DNA from: Tritrichomonas musculus
Lineage: Eukaryota; Parabasalia; Tritrichomonadida; Tritrichomonadidae
Length of the DNA stretch: 64,000 bases
Direction of reading: 5' to 3'
Assembly: GCA_039105265.1 (NCBI GenBank)
Contig: JAPFFF010000001.1
Span: 1,860,001-1,924,000, forward strand
Of the stretch, positions 30,907 through 41,100 are shown piece by piece. Position numbers and translations under genes: made by a program. Every line of letters begins with the position of its first letter. Position 1 is the stretch's first letter. The notes under the pieces are model-generated. The model made no database searches, had not been told where the DNA came from, and saw only the letters and a program-made list of their open reading frames with translations.

Positions 30907-32262
30907 TCAAATTAATTGACCATAGAATTCAATGGAACTGATCTGCAATCTTGGCTGGTTGCTCCATGTCGGACCGATGTGACGCAGCCTCAAATATTTG
31001 TACGACTGGTTGTTAACATTTTGAATGCTAAAAGTGCTAACCGCTCTTTTCTCTTTCAAATTTGAGCAGTTGATTTCTTGGTCAATTGTTGTCCACACGA
31101 CCATGTCCTTTGAGCCTTCCAAAACAAAACTTTTCGGGTTGTCCGAGTCTTCTCCAGACCTGATTGAGTAGTGCGTCGGTGCAATTGTGTGTCTTTTGAA
31201 CTCAATGCAAATCCAGGGCGTTTCCTCGATATTTGTGAAGAAGCACTTTGTTTGCTCGTCGTAAGAAATGACACTCCATGGGTCCCTTGAAGGGGTGCCA
31301 CCTATCGATGAGCTAGTAATGTTGATTTCTTCTCGTATGTCGAGCTCTTTTTGCAGATATTTGATTAATCCGGAGAAATTTTGATTCTCGTACATGATGG
31401 TCATGGACGAATCTGAAGACTTCTTTTCTTGATGTTTCTTGTATCGTTGGCATTTTGTTTTTCGTGTTGTGGCTTCTTTTTCTGATTTGTTCGGATCATC
31501 ATTATTGATATCTTCTGAAAGTCGCTCGGATAATGATCTCCATGTTCCACGAGTAATATCTTCGTAATATACTTTTTCAACGAACTCTTTCATGGTGCTG
31601 GATGAAACGTTTTTGAAATAAACGTACGAATATAAATTACTGTATTCTGAATCTTTGGCGTAGAGCTCATTGATAAAGTAAACAAGATCATCTTCCGATT
31701 CTACTTGAAGTTTGGGATGACTTATAATGCTATCAATGATATCGTAGCCAAATTGAGAAATCATATCTTTTTCTTCTGCACTCATATCATAAAAGTGCTC
31801 TGAAAGGATTTCTATTTCTTGCTTGATTTGTTCATCGTAAAAATGTGGAAATTCAAGATGATTTTTCAGTTGATTTATAACTTTTGAAATCATTGAATCA
31901 TCTTTTTCAAAATTTTGTTTTGGATCATTTGAAGTGAATTTTGTGGTGTTTTCAAGGTTTTCTAGAATCTCAATAATGAATGGTATTTCATCCTTTGAAT
32001 ATTCTTGCTCTTCGAATTTAGCAAGATCAAGAATTTTATTAAAATCACCTTTTGATCGTGTGTTGATGATGTATTCACTAATTGTTGGATCAATCAAATG
32101 TGATTTTGCTATTTTTGGCGATAATAAATCTGCAACTAATCGATTTGTATAAAACTCTTTGTTGTTTACAATAAAAGTAAAATTATTTTCGTAATTAAGA
32201 ATCGGTACATGCAAAATCGATGATGTTTGGAGTTTGATTAATTTTTTTGAATCGCTTATCAT
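30907..32262 (-). CDS. BTB-like/BACK protein with C-terminal F5/8 type C (discoidin) domain
   Basis: This protein of about 451 residues has an N-terminal BTB-like segment (NFTFIVNNKEFYTNRLVADL, then LSPKIAKSHLIDPTISEY) and a helical BACK-like middle. The C-terminal 150 residues resemble a discoidin/galactose-binding fold (IGGTPSRDPWSVISYDE…PWICIEFKRHTIAPTHYSIRS…SYKYLRLRHIGPTWSNQ…ISSIEFYGQL). Such proteins are a large intracellular family in trichomonads and may be adaptors; the role is unknown. I chose ATG 32262, since the upstream extension would need a TTG start and is a translated T run. A charged linker (about residues 265-295) joins the two halves. The gene at 46351-47793 is a paralogue with the same layout. 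Confidence 0.8.
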   Translation of the reverse strand: MISDSKKLIKLQTSSILHVPILNYENNFTFIVNNKEFYTNRLVADLLSPKIAKSHLIDPTISEYIINTRSKGDFNKILDLAKFEEQEYSKDEIPFIIEILENLENTTKFTSNDPKQNFEKDDSMISKVINQLKNHLEFPHFYDEQIKQEIEILSEHFYDMSAEEKDMISQFGYDIIDSIISHPKLQVESEDDLVYFINELYAKDSEYSNLYSYVYFKNVSSSTMKEFVEKVYYEDITRGTWRSLSERLSEDINNDDPNKSEKEATTRKTKCQRYKKHQEKKSSDSSMTIMYENQNFSGLIKYLQKELDIREEINITSSSIGGTPSRDPWSVISYDEQTKCFFTNIEETPWICIEFKRHTIAPTHYSIRSGEDSDNPKSFVLEGSKDMVVWTTIDQEINCSNLKEKRAVSTFSIQNVNNQSYKYLRLRHIGPTWSNQPRLQISSIEFYGQLI

Positions 32263-33292
32263 TAAAAAAAAAAAACAAATCAAGAGTGATTTTTACTCAA
32301 AGTAATATTTTTTTCAATTTTAAAAGACCACTGAAGGAATTCAATAATTAATTATCTTTTGAATGAAATGATGTTTTATGTTCGAAAATTTTTAAATACT
32401 AAAAAGTAGTTATAATTTTTTCTGAAGAATTTTATTTTTTATTATTTTTGAATAAATTCATCAATAATTGCTAATTTATATTATATAGTATGAACAATAT
32501 AATGTTTTTATATATTTTTTATGCTTTCATTTTCTTTCAATAATTTGCAACGCTTTAAAACAATTGTTTATTGAGAAAGATGGTTATAAATTTTGAAAGA
32601 GTTTTATTTTATTTATGATTATTATTTGAAAGAACTTGTGAACGAATTGAAATTTGAATTATTATTTTCTTAAAAAAATTTTTTTTAAATAAACTGAGTT
32701 CAAAAAACTTTACCTCAATTTCAAATTTTAAATCATTTTATCTTTTTTATCAAACAATTTAATTGCACTATTCTTCATTAATAATATATTAAATAATTAT
32801 CATAATATTAATTAAATTTTAAAAAATGAATTCATATTTAAAATATAAAGATATGATTATTTTAAATTGAGATGGAGGTAATGTTTTTTGAACAAGGTTT
32901 TATTATAATGAGATTTCAGCCTGAATAAATTTGCCTGTAACTATAATGAATTGATTTTTAGACAAAGTATACTAATGTTCAATGTTAGATATATCTATTT
33001 TGTAAAAATAAAAAAATAATAAGAATTATCAGACAATAGACTAATTATCATTCATTCATCATAACAGAGTAATATTTAACAGATGTCGATGAATACAATG
33101 TGCTAATTTTTTCTTCAAAATATTTGTTATTATTACTTTCATTTCAAATCATCTTTTTTATTCAATAGAATAAACATGTTTTTTGTTATATTTTTTTACT
33201 ATCTTTATCCTTCTTTTGATTTCTATCAAACAACCTTCAAAGGCCTTGCTCTTAGCAGCAATTCTTTGAATGGTTCGAATCATGTAGTAACC

Positions 33293-33294
<2 letters not shown>
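32263..33294. other. intergenic region
   Basis: This is AT-rich intergenic DNA between two minus-strand genes. I see no gene, RNA or repeat. Confidence 0.45.

Positions 33295-33323
<29 letters not shown>
33295..33323. repeat. 29-bp T homopolymer
   Basis: A run of T lies just downstream of the pseudokinase gene on its minus strand. Short repeats of this kind are common near gene ends in this window. Confidence 0.8.
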
Positions 33324-33327
<4 letters not shown>

Positions 33328-33373
33328 AAAACAAAAAAACTTACATCATATAACTTTTTATTTACAACAAATA

Positions 33374-35023
33374 TCACATTCTGTATTTTGTATATTTTTT
33401 TAAATTATTATAGAACTTTTTTGATTTAGCATGACCTTTATCAATTGCCATTTTAAAATATCGTGAAGCCTCCCTTCTATTCATTTTCACTCCTTCTCCG
33501 TTATTCAGCAGAATTGCGTAGTTATGCATTGCCATTGAGTTTCCCTTATCAGCAGCTTTTTTAAAATAGCAAGCGGCCAATTTTTTATCACAATCAATTC
33601 CATAACCGTTATACAACATAATGCCATAATTAAACATAGACTCGACTTGTCCGTGATCAGCCGCGATCTTAAAAAAGAGTGCTGCTTTTTTTTTGTCCAT
33701 TTCAACAAATTTTCCTCTGAAAAGAAGGCTGGCGTAATTGTACATTGAAAAGAGATGTCCCGATTCTGCAGCAATTTTATAATAGTGGGCCGCTTCTTCC
33801 ACGTTCATTTGAATGCCGTTGCCATTCTCGAGCATGTTTGCGTAGTTGAACAAGGCATGAATGCATCCTCGATCGGCTGCAATTTTGTACATTTTAACGG
33901 CTTCTTTATTTTCATTCTTCTCCTCCAACAAGTGCGCGTAGTTGCACAGTGAACTAGGATGACCTTGTTTTGCCACTTCTTTATATAGAATGATCGCTTC
34001 CTCCTCGTCCTTGCAAACACCGTCGCCGTTCTCAAGCAGAACAGCGTAGTTGTACATTGAAAAAACGTAGCCCAATTCGGATGCTTTCTTGAAACATTGA
34101 GCTGCCCTCTCTTTATTAACACTGACTCCGTAGCCGTGATACAACATTTTGCCATATGCAAAAATTGAATACATATCGTCTTCTTTTGAATATATCTCAA
34201 TTTTTTCAATATAGTTTTTGAAATATTCGTCAATTTTTGTTTGATATCGTTTAACCGTTTCCAATTCAATTTCTCCAAAGTCGGTGATGTGACCATTTAG
34301 CTCATTTAGGATGTCAACAAACCTCGGCCTTAGCAAACTCATCGTTGACCAACATCTTCTCAAAAAGTCGCAAATCCATTCTGAATTAATTTGTGAGAGA
34401 TCTGGTCGTGCGTCACTTTTTTCATATGAATCAAAATCTTCAATGATTGGCTTTGTGCCGGTTAGCAATTCGTATACTATAAGTGAAAAGGAAAAAATGG
34501 TTTTGGGGTAGATTTGTATATAGTCTATTTTTTCTTCATTTTGAATTAATAATTTTGTAAAACTGATCTTGGGTAATAAATTCTCATCAAGATAAATACT
34601 GCTTGTGTCTATATCATCAAATAATATATGATGAATGTCTAGAAATCTCATGGCATTTGCAATTCCGATTAATATTAAAAATTTGTTAGTATCTGTGAGA
34701 ACTTTGTGATCGCTATTTTCAATTTGACTTTGCAATATCGATTCATGTAATGTTCCATTTGGCATGTATGGCGTTATTATGGTTGGAAAAGGAGTATCAT
34801 TATAGCAAATTAATGGCAATATTCCTGGATGATTTGATATTTTGGAAATACGATTAATATTTAATATTACTCTTTGCTTCGATTGCTCACTTTTGAAAAT
34901 TTTCTGAACGTATTTTGAATCATCGATTTGATCTTTAATTAAATAAACAGTCCCTTCCTTTTTCGACTGAATTTCACTTAAAATTACAAATTGATTAATA
35001 TTACTTTCTATTTGAGACTTCAT
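33374..35023 (-). CDS. pseudokinase with C-terminal Sel1 repeats
   Basis: This 549-residue cytoplasmic protein joins a kinase-like fold to a Sel1 solenoid. Residues about 10-270 follow kinase order: VAIK-type Lys41 (YVQKIF), a hinge near ITPYMPNG, and the late-lobe marker TIFSFSLIVYELLTGTKP. The catalytic loop reads FDDIDTSSIYLDE, so only the Asp of HRD remains and the loop Lys and Asn are lost. The DFG position reads FTK (residues 155-157), so it is probably inactive or at most nucleotide-binding. Residues about 290-545 hold some seven Sel1 repeats with A..YA-x-L…G-x-GV…A..YFKKAA-x-x-G patterns, a protein-protein interaction scaffold. Kinase-Sel1 fusions are frequent in trichomonads and Entamoeba. 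The start lies 164 bp from the divergently transcribed phosphatase gene, with which it may share a promoter region. Confidence 0.85.
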   Translation of the reverse strand: MKSQIESNINQFVILSEIQSKKEGTVYLIKDQIDDSKYVQKIFKSEQSKQRVILNINRISKISNHPGILPLICYNDTPFPTIITPYMPNGTLHESILQSQIENSDHKVLTDTNKFLILIGIANAMRFLDIHHILFDDIDTSSIYLDENLLPKISFTKLLIQNEEKIDYIQIYPKTIFSFSLIVYELLTGTKPIIEDFDSYEKSDARPDLSQINSEWICDFLRRCWSTMSLLRPRFVDILNELNGHITDFGEIELETVKRYQTKIDEYFKNYIEKIEIYSKEDDMYSIFAYGKMLYHGYGVSVNKERAAQCFKKASELGYVFSMYNYAVLLENGDGVCKDEEEAIILYKEVAKQGHPSSLCNYAHLLEEKNENKEAVKMYKIAADRGCIHALFNYANMLENGNGIQMNVEEAAHYYKIAAESGHLFSMYNYASLLFRGKFVEMDKKKAALFFKIAADHGQVESMFNYGIMLYNGYGIDCDKKLAACYFKKAADKGNSMAMHNYAILLNNGEGVKMNRREASRYFKMAIDKGHAKSKKFYNNLKKYTKYRM

Positions 35024-35187
35024 TGTTGTTCAAAACATAAAATTTCCAACGATCAAAATTAAAAGTGTCGAACAAATATATTGAGAAAATATATGTTTGA
35101 AAATTCAGAAATTAAAATCGTTTCTCTTTTAGAAAAATAATTATTACTTTTGAAAAATTTGACCTTTTCTATCAATTAAAATCTTTA

Positions 35188-36405
35188 ATGCCTAATCAAG
35201 CAAAGAAAGAAGAAAGAACAGTCGTTGAGCATTTTTATCGAGTTATTAGGCCTCTTACTAAGTTATCAAAGCAGAAAATTATAACATTTGGTACCATATC
35301 TCCTATCCCTCGTTTTGATGAAAGTGATGTTAAAGACTTATGCGAAGAAGCCAAAAAAATTGTGAAATCGCAAGGTCCTTTACTTCGGTTAAAACCTCCG
35401 TGCTATGTTATTGGCGATGTCCATGGCGATATTCACGATTTATTGAGAATTTTATCAGAAATTGGCGATCTTACCAAAGCAAAAATAATTTTTTTAGGCG
35501 ACTATATTGATCGTGGAGGTTTTTCGATTGAAATTGTTATTACATTGTTTACATTAATATGTAAATTCCCAGACAACATTATTTTACTTCGTGGCAACCA
35601 TGAATTTCCGAACGTATATAACTGCGTTAGCTTACAAGAAGAAGTAAATCAACTATATCAAAATAATTCTCTCTTTGGCATAATACATAGTGTATTTTCT
35701 TGGCTTCCATTGGCTGCTCTTGTATCAGACACATATCTTTGTTTACATGGAGGCATAGGCCCAGATTTCACAAAAATATCCGATATCGAAAATATTCAAT
35801 ACCCAATTTTAGATTATGACGATAACAAAATTGTTACAGACATTTTATGGAGCGATCCGTGCAAGACAACCAAAAATTATATCGAATCGTCTAGAGGACG
35901 TGGGAGTTTCTTTGGTGTTACTGCAATTACAAATTTTCTTAAAGAAAACAATCTTAAGATGGTCATCCGTGGACATCAATGCGTTGCAAAAGGAGTCGAA
36001 AAATTTGATGAAATGGTTTATACAGTTTTTTCCACAAGTTTTTATAATGATGAAGAAAATTTCGGAGCTTTTATTGAAATCGACGAAAGTTTAAAGATAC
36101 AAGATCATATTTTACAGCCAATGAAGCCAATAAGAAGGGCAATTGCCAGCTATGCTCAAGTTCCATCTCGAAAAGGAAATGCAAGAAAGTGCCTTATTTG
36201 TCCAAAATCATTAAACGCAGCTCCTTCTTCGCTCTCTTCTTTTTTGCTGTCTTCCCCCACTTCGTTATCCATCGGAAATGCTTCTTTGACTGGCAATCAT
36301 TGTAATATTAACAAAAGAATGAGCCTTATTTTGGTCCCCCAGATAGTAAAACCTAAAATACCAGATCTCGATACAGAGGTGATACCAACAGTGAGCGCCC
36401 AATGA
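35188..36405 (+). CDS. PPP-family Ser/Thr protein phosphatase
   Basis: This 405-residue metallophosphatase removes phosphate from Ser/Thr in proteins using two metal ions. All core motifs are present: GDVHGD (76-81), GDYIDRG (104-110), GNHE (136-139), HGG (187-189) and the later IRGHQ. It is closest in general form to PP1/PP2A. After GNHE, however, it lacks the usual RIYGFYDE-like stretch, so it is a divergent lineage-specific member. An N-terminal extension of about 65 residues and a Ser/Pro-rich C-terminal tail of about 75 residues flank the core. The catalytic core itself looks intact. TCAATTA lies 14 bases upstream of the ATG as a weak initiator. It is divergent from the pseudokinase gene. 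Confidence 0.9.
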   Translation: MPNQAKKEERTVVEHFYRVIRPLTKLSKQKIITFGTISPIPRFDESDVKDLCEEAKKIVKSQGPLLRLKPPCYVIGDVHGDIHDLLRILSEIGDLTKAKIIFLGDYIDRGGFSIEIVITLFTLICKFPDNIILLRGNHEFPNVYNCVSLQEEVNQLYQNNSLFGIIHSVFSWLPLAALVSDTYLCLHGGIGPDFTKISDIENIQYPILDYDDNKIVTDILWSDPCKTTKNYIESSRGRGSFFGVTAITNFLKENNLKMVIRGHQCVAKGVEKFDEMVYTVFSTSFYNDEENFGAFIEIDESLKIQDHILQPMKPIRRAIASYAQVPSRKGNARKCLICPKSLNAAPSSLSSFLLSSPTSLSIGNASLTGNHCNINKRMSLILVPQIVKPKIPDLDTEVIPTVSAQ

Positions 36406-37431
36406 TTTTTTTATAGAGGTGAGACTGCAAAATTTTAAATGAACTTTTTTAGGAATAATAATCAACAAAATTAAAAATAAATTAAAAATATAGTATTATG
36501 GTGTTGTTACCTTTTCATATCATATACTTTTTTTCAGATTTAATCAAAAAAAATTGAAATTGTATTGATATTTCAAAATGTCATAATTCATATATTCGTC
36601 ATTATTTTTTCTTTTCAACCATTAAATTGCATTTGTATATAGATGATCTCTATTTTTTAATAAGAAAGTTATTCAATAAATGCGTTTTTGGTCAAAATTC
36701 AAAAAAATATTTTTCAATTTAAAGAGAAATTTTCTTCTATATTAAAGACCAAAGGGATAACTATAGTTTATCTCTTAATTTATCTGGTGCTGGCAAACAT
36801 ATCAAAATATTTTTAAATTTTTTTTTACAATTTTAGCTAGGATTGAGGTTTAATATTGAATATAATTCTATATACGTTAGTGATGTAAACTTCACAAATA
36901 TCCAAATAATTTCATTTGTTTTTATTTTGGTATCAACATCACAATAAGTATTTATTTTAATATTTATCAATAATTTACTAAAAAATCATGCTTATAATAT
37001 GATGATAGTTAGTTAAATCATAAAAAATCATTATTTGATTTATAATTCTTAGTAGAAGATTTTAATATTATATTCACATCTATATATTAAATATTAATAA
37101 TTAAATTATTTATTATTTTGAGTAAATAGAATTTTTTTATTAAGATAAAATTGAAATTATAATAAGATATAAGCAATTCAATTTTAAAAATTGTTTTATA
37201 GCTAAAAATCTGAAAAAAATATTAGTGAAATTATCATAAATAACATTTAATTCTGGAATAAAATAATATATATTAATATTATTAAAAAATACCAAAAATT
37301 TTCGCAGCCTCACCTCTTTTTTTATTAATAATATTAAATACAATGTTTTCTAAAAACTACTTTTTCTTAACCTGTATATAAATTAATTTTTTATATATAT
37401 ATAATGATTTTTCCTCGTTTAAATCATATAT
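36406..37431. other. AT-rich intergenic region
   Basis: This intergenic stretch holds only low-complexity AT sequence and short unconvincing frames. Confidence 0.45.
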
Positions 37432-37433
37432 TA

Positions 37434-37653
37434 GACCTCTTAATTTAGAAAGGTGGCCGTTAATTTATTTATCTCAAAGTTCGTTATTTTCTTTCAAACT
37501 TCCTTATGTTTTGAATGCTTCTTACAAATTAAAAATATTATTTTTCTTTCAAAATCCTAACAAAGTTTGAGAGGAGATATAACCAAATTAGATAGAATTA
37601 TGACGAACTTTGAGATAAATAAATTAACGGCCACCTTTCTTAACTAAGAGGTC
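37434..37653. mobile_element. 220-bp mariner-like MITE
   Basis: Inverted repeats of about 51 bp begin GACCTCTTA at each end and differ at about two positions. TA at 37432-37433 and 37654-37655 is the target duplication. The interior of roughly 115 bp has no gene. Long TIRs with a TA duplication mark it as a Tc1/mariner-type non-autonomous element. It does not share termini with the 10-kb transposon. Confidence 0.85.
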
Positions 37654-37655
37654 TA

Positions 37656-38144
37656 TTCATTACTAACTTTTTCAAGAAAACTCGATAAGCAATTCAATTA
37701 ATAATAAAAAATTGAATTGCACAGAATATATCATAATTGACTTTATCAATTTTAAGAATAAATAAAGACATGTTTGTATTTCGTTGTATTTTCTAAAATA
37801 AAATTTATGTAACAATCTATTACAGTCTTTATTGAAATTAAAAATTAAAAATCGGTTCTTCACAAAATTTTCAATATAATTCAAAATATTCAATATATAA
37901 TAGAAAAAATTCAATTGAGTTATCAAAAAATTTTATATAATAATTGAAATTTTAATGGAGTAAGACCATTTCTATCAATTATATATATTAAAATATATTG
38001 TTTAATAACAAATTAAAAATGAATATTATTTGATTATTTTATCCTTTCCTATATTTTAATATTAAAATGAAAATTGTAATAATAAATTTATTATAAATTC
38101 ATTGATAAATATCCAAAATGAAAAAAATATATAGGCGATAAAGC
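37656..38144. other. intergenic region upstream of the Cys-rich gene
   Basis: This is AT-rich. It ends at the initiator of the surface-protein gene. I see no gene. Confidence 0.4.
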
Positions 38145-38150
38145 TCATTT
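38145..38150 (+). promoter_or_regulatory. TCATTT initiator
   Basis: TCATTT with the presumed +1 A at 38147 lies 11 bases before ATG 38158. It matches the trichomonad initiator consensus TCA(C/T)(T/A) and its usual short distance to the start codon. Confidence 0.65.
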
Positions 38151-38157
38151 TGATAGA

Positions 38158-41100
38158 ATGATCTTTCTTTTAATGATCCCCCAGCTTTTGGGAGATAATA
38201 CATGCGGTATAGAACACTGTCAAATATGCGATGACTATGGTGGTTGCCAAAGATGCGACGATGGATACTCGTATGATTATGTTTCCTGCATTCCATGCCA
38301 TAAAACATGCAAGCAATGTGTTGGTGTAGAAGAACAGTATTGTACAGAATGCTACGATGGATTTTACCTCGATATCCAAGGTTATTATGATGAAGGATAT
38401 TGCAGGCCATGTTCAGCAGACAATTTATGTTCAAAATGTGAGCAATCAGGATCACACAAATGCACTGAATGCGTACCAAACTACTTCCTAGACAAATCCT
38501 CAAACAAATGCACGCCATGTCATTCATCATGCGGAACTTGCTCTGGCCCGGAAGAAACGCAATGTTTAACATGTAAAGAAGGATACCTACAAATTAATAA
38601 TTTATGCAAATCATGTGGAGATAATTGCCTAGTTTGCCAAGATGAAAAGAATTGTAAAACATGCAAAGACCACTTTTTCCCTGATTCTTCAAATCAGTGT
38701 CAAAAATGCGACGATACTTGTCAAACATGCCACGGAACATCGCCAAATGATTGTGATGACTGTATTGATGGATATTTCAAAAGTAACAACCTTTGTCGCC
38801 AATGTAATCCGAACTGCGAGCAATGTGTTGGCGAGAGAGACCACTGTACACAATGCAAGGACGGACGATATCTTGATGAAGACAAGCACGTTTGTGTTGA
38901 CTGTGATGCAAAGTGTAAAACATGCAAAAAACAGGGCGAATGTGAAACGTGCGCTGATGGGTACTACAGAGACACAGATTGCGAGAAATGCGATACTAAA
39001 TGCGCCACTTGTGATACTTTCAGCGATGGTTATTACAAAGAAGTGTATTGTACAACATGCGCACAAGGATACTATCCAGAGAAAGTTAGCTATTATGATG
39101 GTGCTGTGAGATGCCAGAAGACCAACCTTGTAGGATGCCTTATTGCAGTTGGTTACAGTGAATGTCAAACATGCATGCAAGGATACTACAAAAATGGCAA
39201 AAAGTGTGCCAAATGCGATAAGTCATGCCTAACTTGCAATGTTTCAGATAAGTGTACATCATGCGAAAAAGGATTCTATATTGATGATTCTTCATTGTGT
39301 TCACAATGTCCTGATAATTGCATTGATTGCACATCTGGCACAGATTGTAAAGAGTGCGTTGATGGCTATTATAAAGATAATGGAATTTGTAAAAAATGCG
39401 ATGATAGCTGTAGTTCATGCAAAGATGGAACAAATGCATGCATTGAATGCAACACTGGTTACTTTTTCAATCAACTGAAAAGATGTATTAAGTGCTCAGA
39501 TAATTGTGACGAATGTACTAATGAAACGCATTGCATTGATTGTGCTTCAGAATTTTTCATTGCTCCAGATGGTTCATGCTCTCCGTGTGCAGATGTTTGC
39601 TTTGAATGCAAAGGACCAACTGCCGATGATTGTATTGCTTGTGATCCAGGTTATTATCTATCAAAATCACTCAAGAAATGTTTCAAATGCCACGAAGCAT
39701 GCTCTGTCTGTGATGGACCAAATGATTATGACTGTTCAAAATGCGCACCAGGATACTTCCTTAATAAAGATATGGATATTGCGCCAGGAAAACAAGGAGA
39801 CATTTGTACAAAATGTGAATCTGGATGCAAGACTTGCACGAGCCCTAAAGATTGTACTGAATGTCATGAAGGCTTTTATTTCACTGATGGAAATTGTGAA
39901 CATTGCGTTTTGGGATGCAAAAATTGCTCTGCTGGAGTCCACAAGTGCACTGAATGCTTTGAAGGTTACTATATATCATCAACTGATGGAACCCTCGTTA
40001 ACTGTTCTAGATGTCCTGCTGGCTGTGATTCATGTAGTAAAGATGGCTCAGGAAAGTTAACTTGTAACACTTGTTTTGATGGATATTATCATAAAGATAA
40101 CAGATGCATCAAATGTACTTCTCCATGCGCAACATGCACATCTGAAACAGAATGTAAATCTTGCATTAATGGCCATTTACTCGTTGGAACTTCGTGCAGC
40201 TCACAATGTTCATCATCATGTGCATCATGCGAGAATGCAGCTGATTCGTGTACTGGATGCAATGATGGATACATCTTGAATGGAACCATTTGTTTGCAAT
40301 GTCCTGATGATTGTAAAACATGTGAATTTGAAGACGATTCTTCAGTTTGTACTAGTTGTTTCGAAGGATTTTATTTGGCCAATGGAAAATGCAAAGCATG
40401 TTACTATGAATGTGCAACTTGCTTTGATAATTCCAGATATTGCTATTCATGTAAAGAAGGATACTATAAGTATACTCAAAACGAATACTATTATGGATTT
40501 TGCCAAGAATGCTACCTTGGAACACCCAATTGTACCAAATGCACTTCTGATTTCCCAGAAGGAACAGTCGTTTTTACATGTCTTGAATGTGAAAATGGTT
40601 TCTTCTTGAAGGACAACACATGCCAGAAATGCCATTCATCTTGTAAGACTTGTGATGGAACAACAGAACAAAATTGTTTGACTTGCAATGATGAATTCTT
40701 CTTTGTTGATGGAAAATGTCTTTCATGCTCTGACTCGTGCCTAACTTGTAGTACATCACCAACAACATGTGCATCATGCAGATCGCATCAGTACCTTGAA
40801 AATGGCAAATGCTTTGACTGCCATAATTCATGTGCTGAATGCAAAGATGCAAATACATGCACAAAATGTCCTGAAAACAAATTTTTGTATGAAGGAAAAT
40901 GCTTAGATTCATGTCTTGAAGTCGGTGAAGGATGGGGTGATAATGGCAATCATGAATGCGTCAAATGCAACATAGAAAATTGCAATAAATTTGACAATTC
41001 ATGTAAATGTCAATCATGCAACGATGGTTACCATTTAGTTTCGGATTCACTTACATCTGTTCAGCTTTGTCTTCCTTGTAAATTGGACAATTGTAAAACG

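Noticed and set aside
32263-32283. Seven-codon extension of the BTB/discoidin protein
   Set aside because: It would need a TTG start and is a translated T run.
38689-40912. Several open frames antisense or out of frame within the Cys-rich gene
   Set aside because: They mirror the regular codon pattern of the CxxC repeats and have no independent support.
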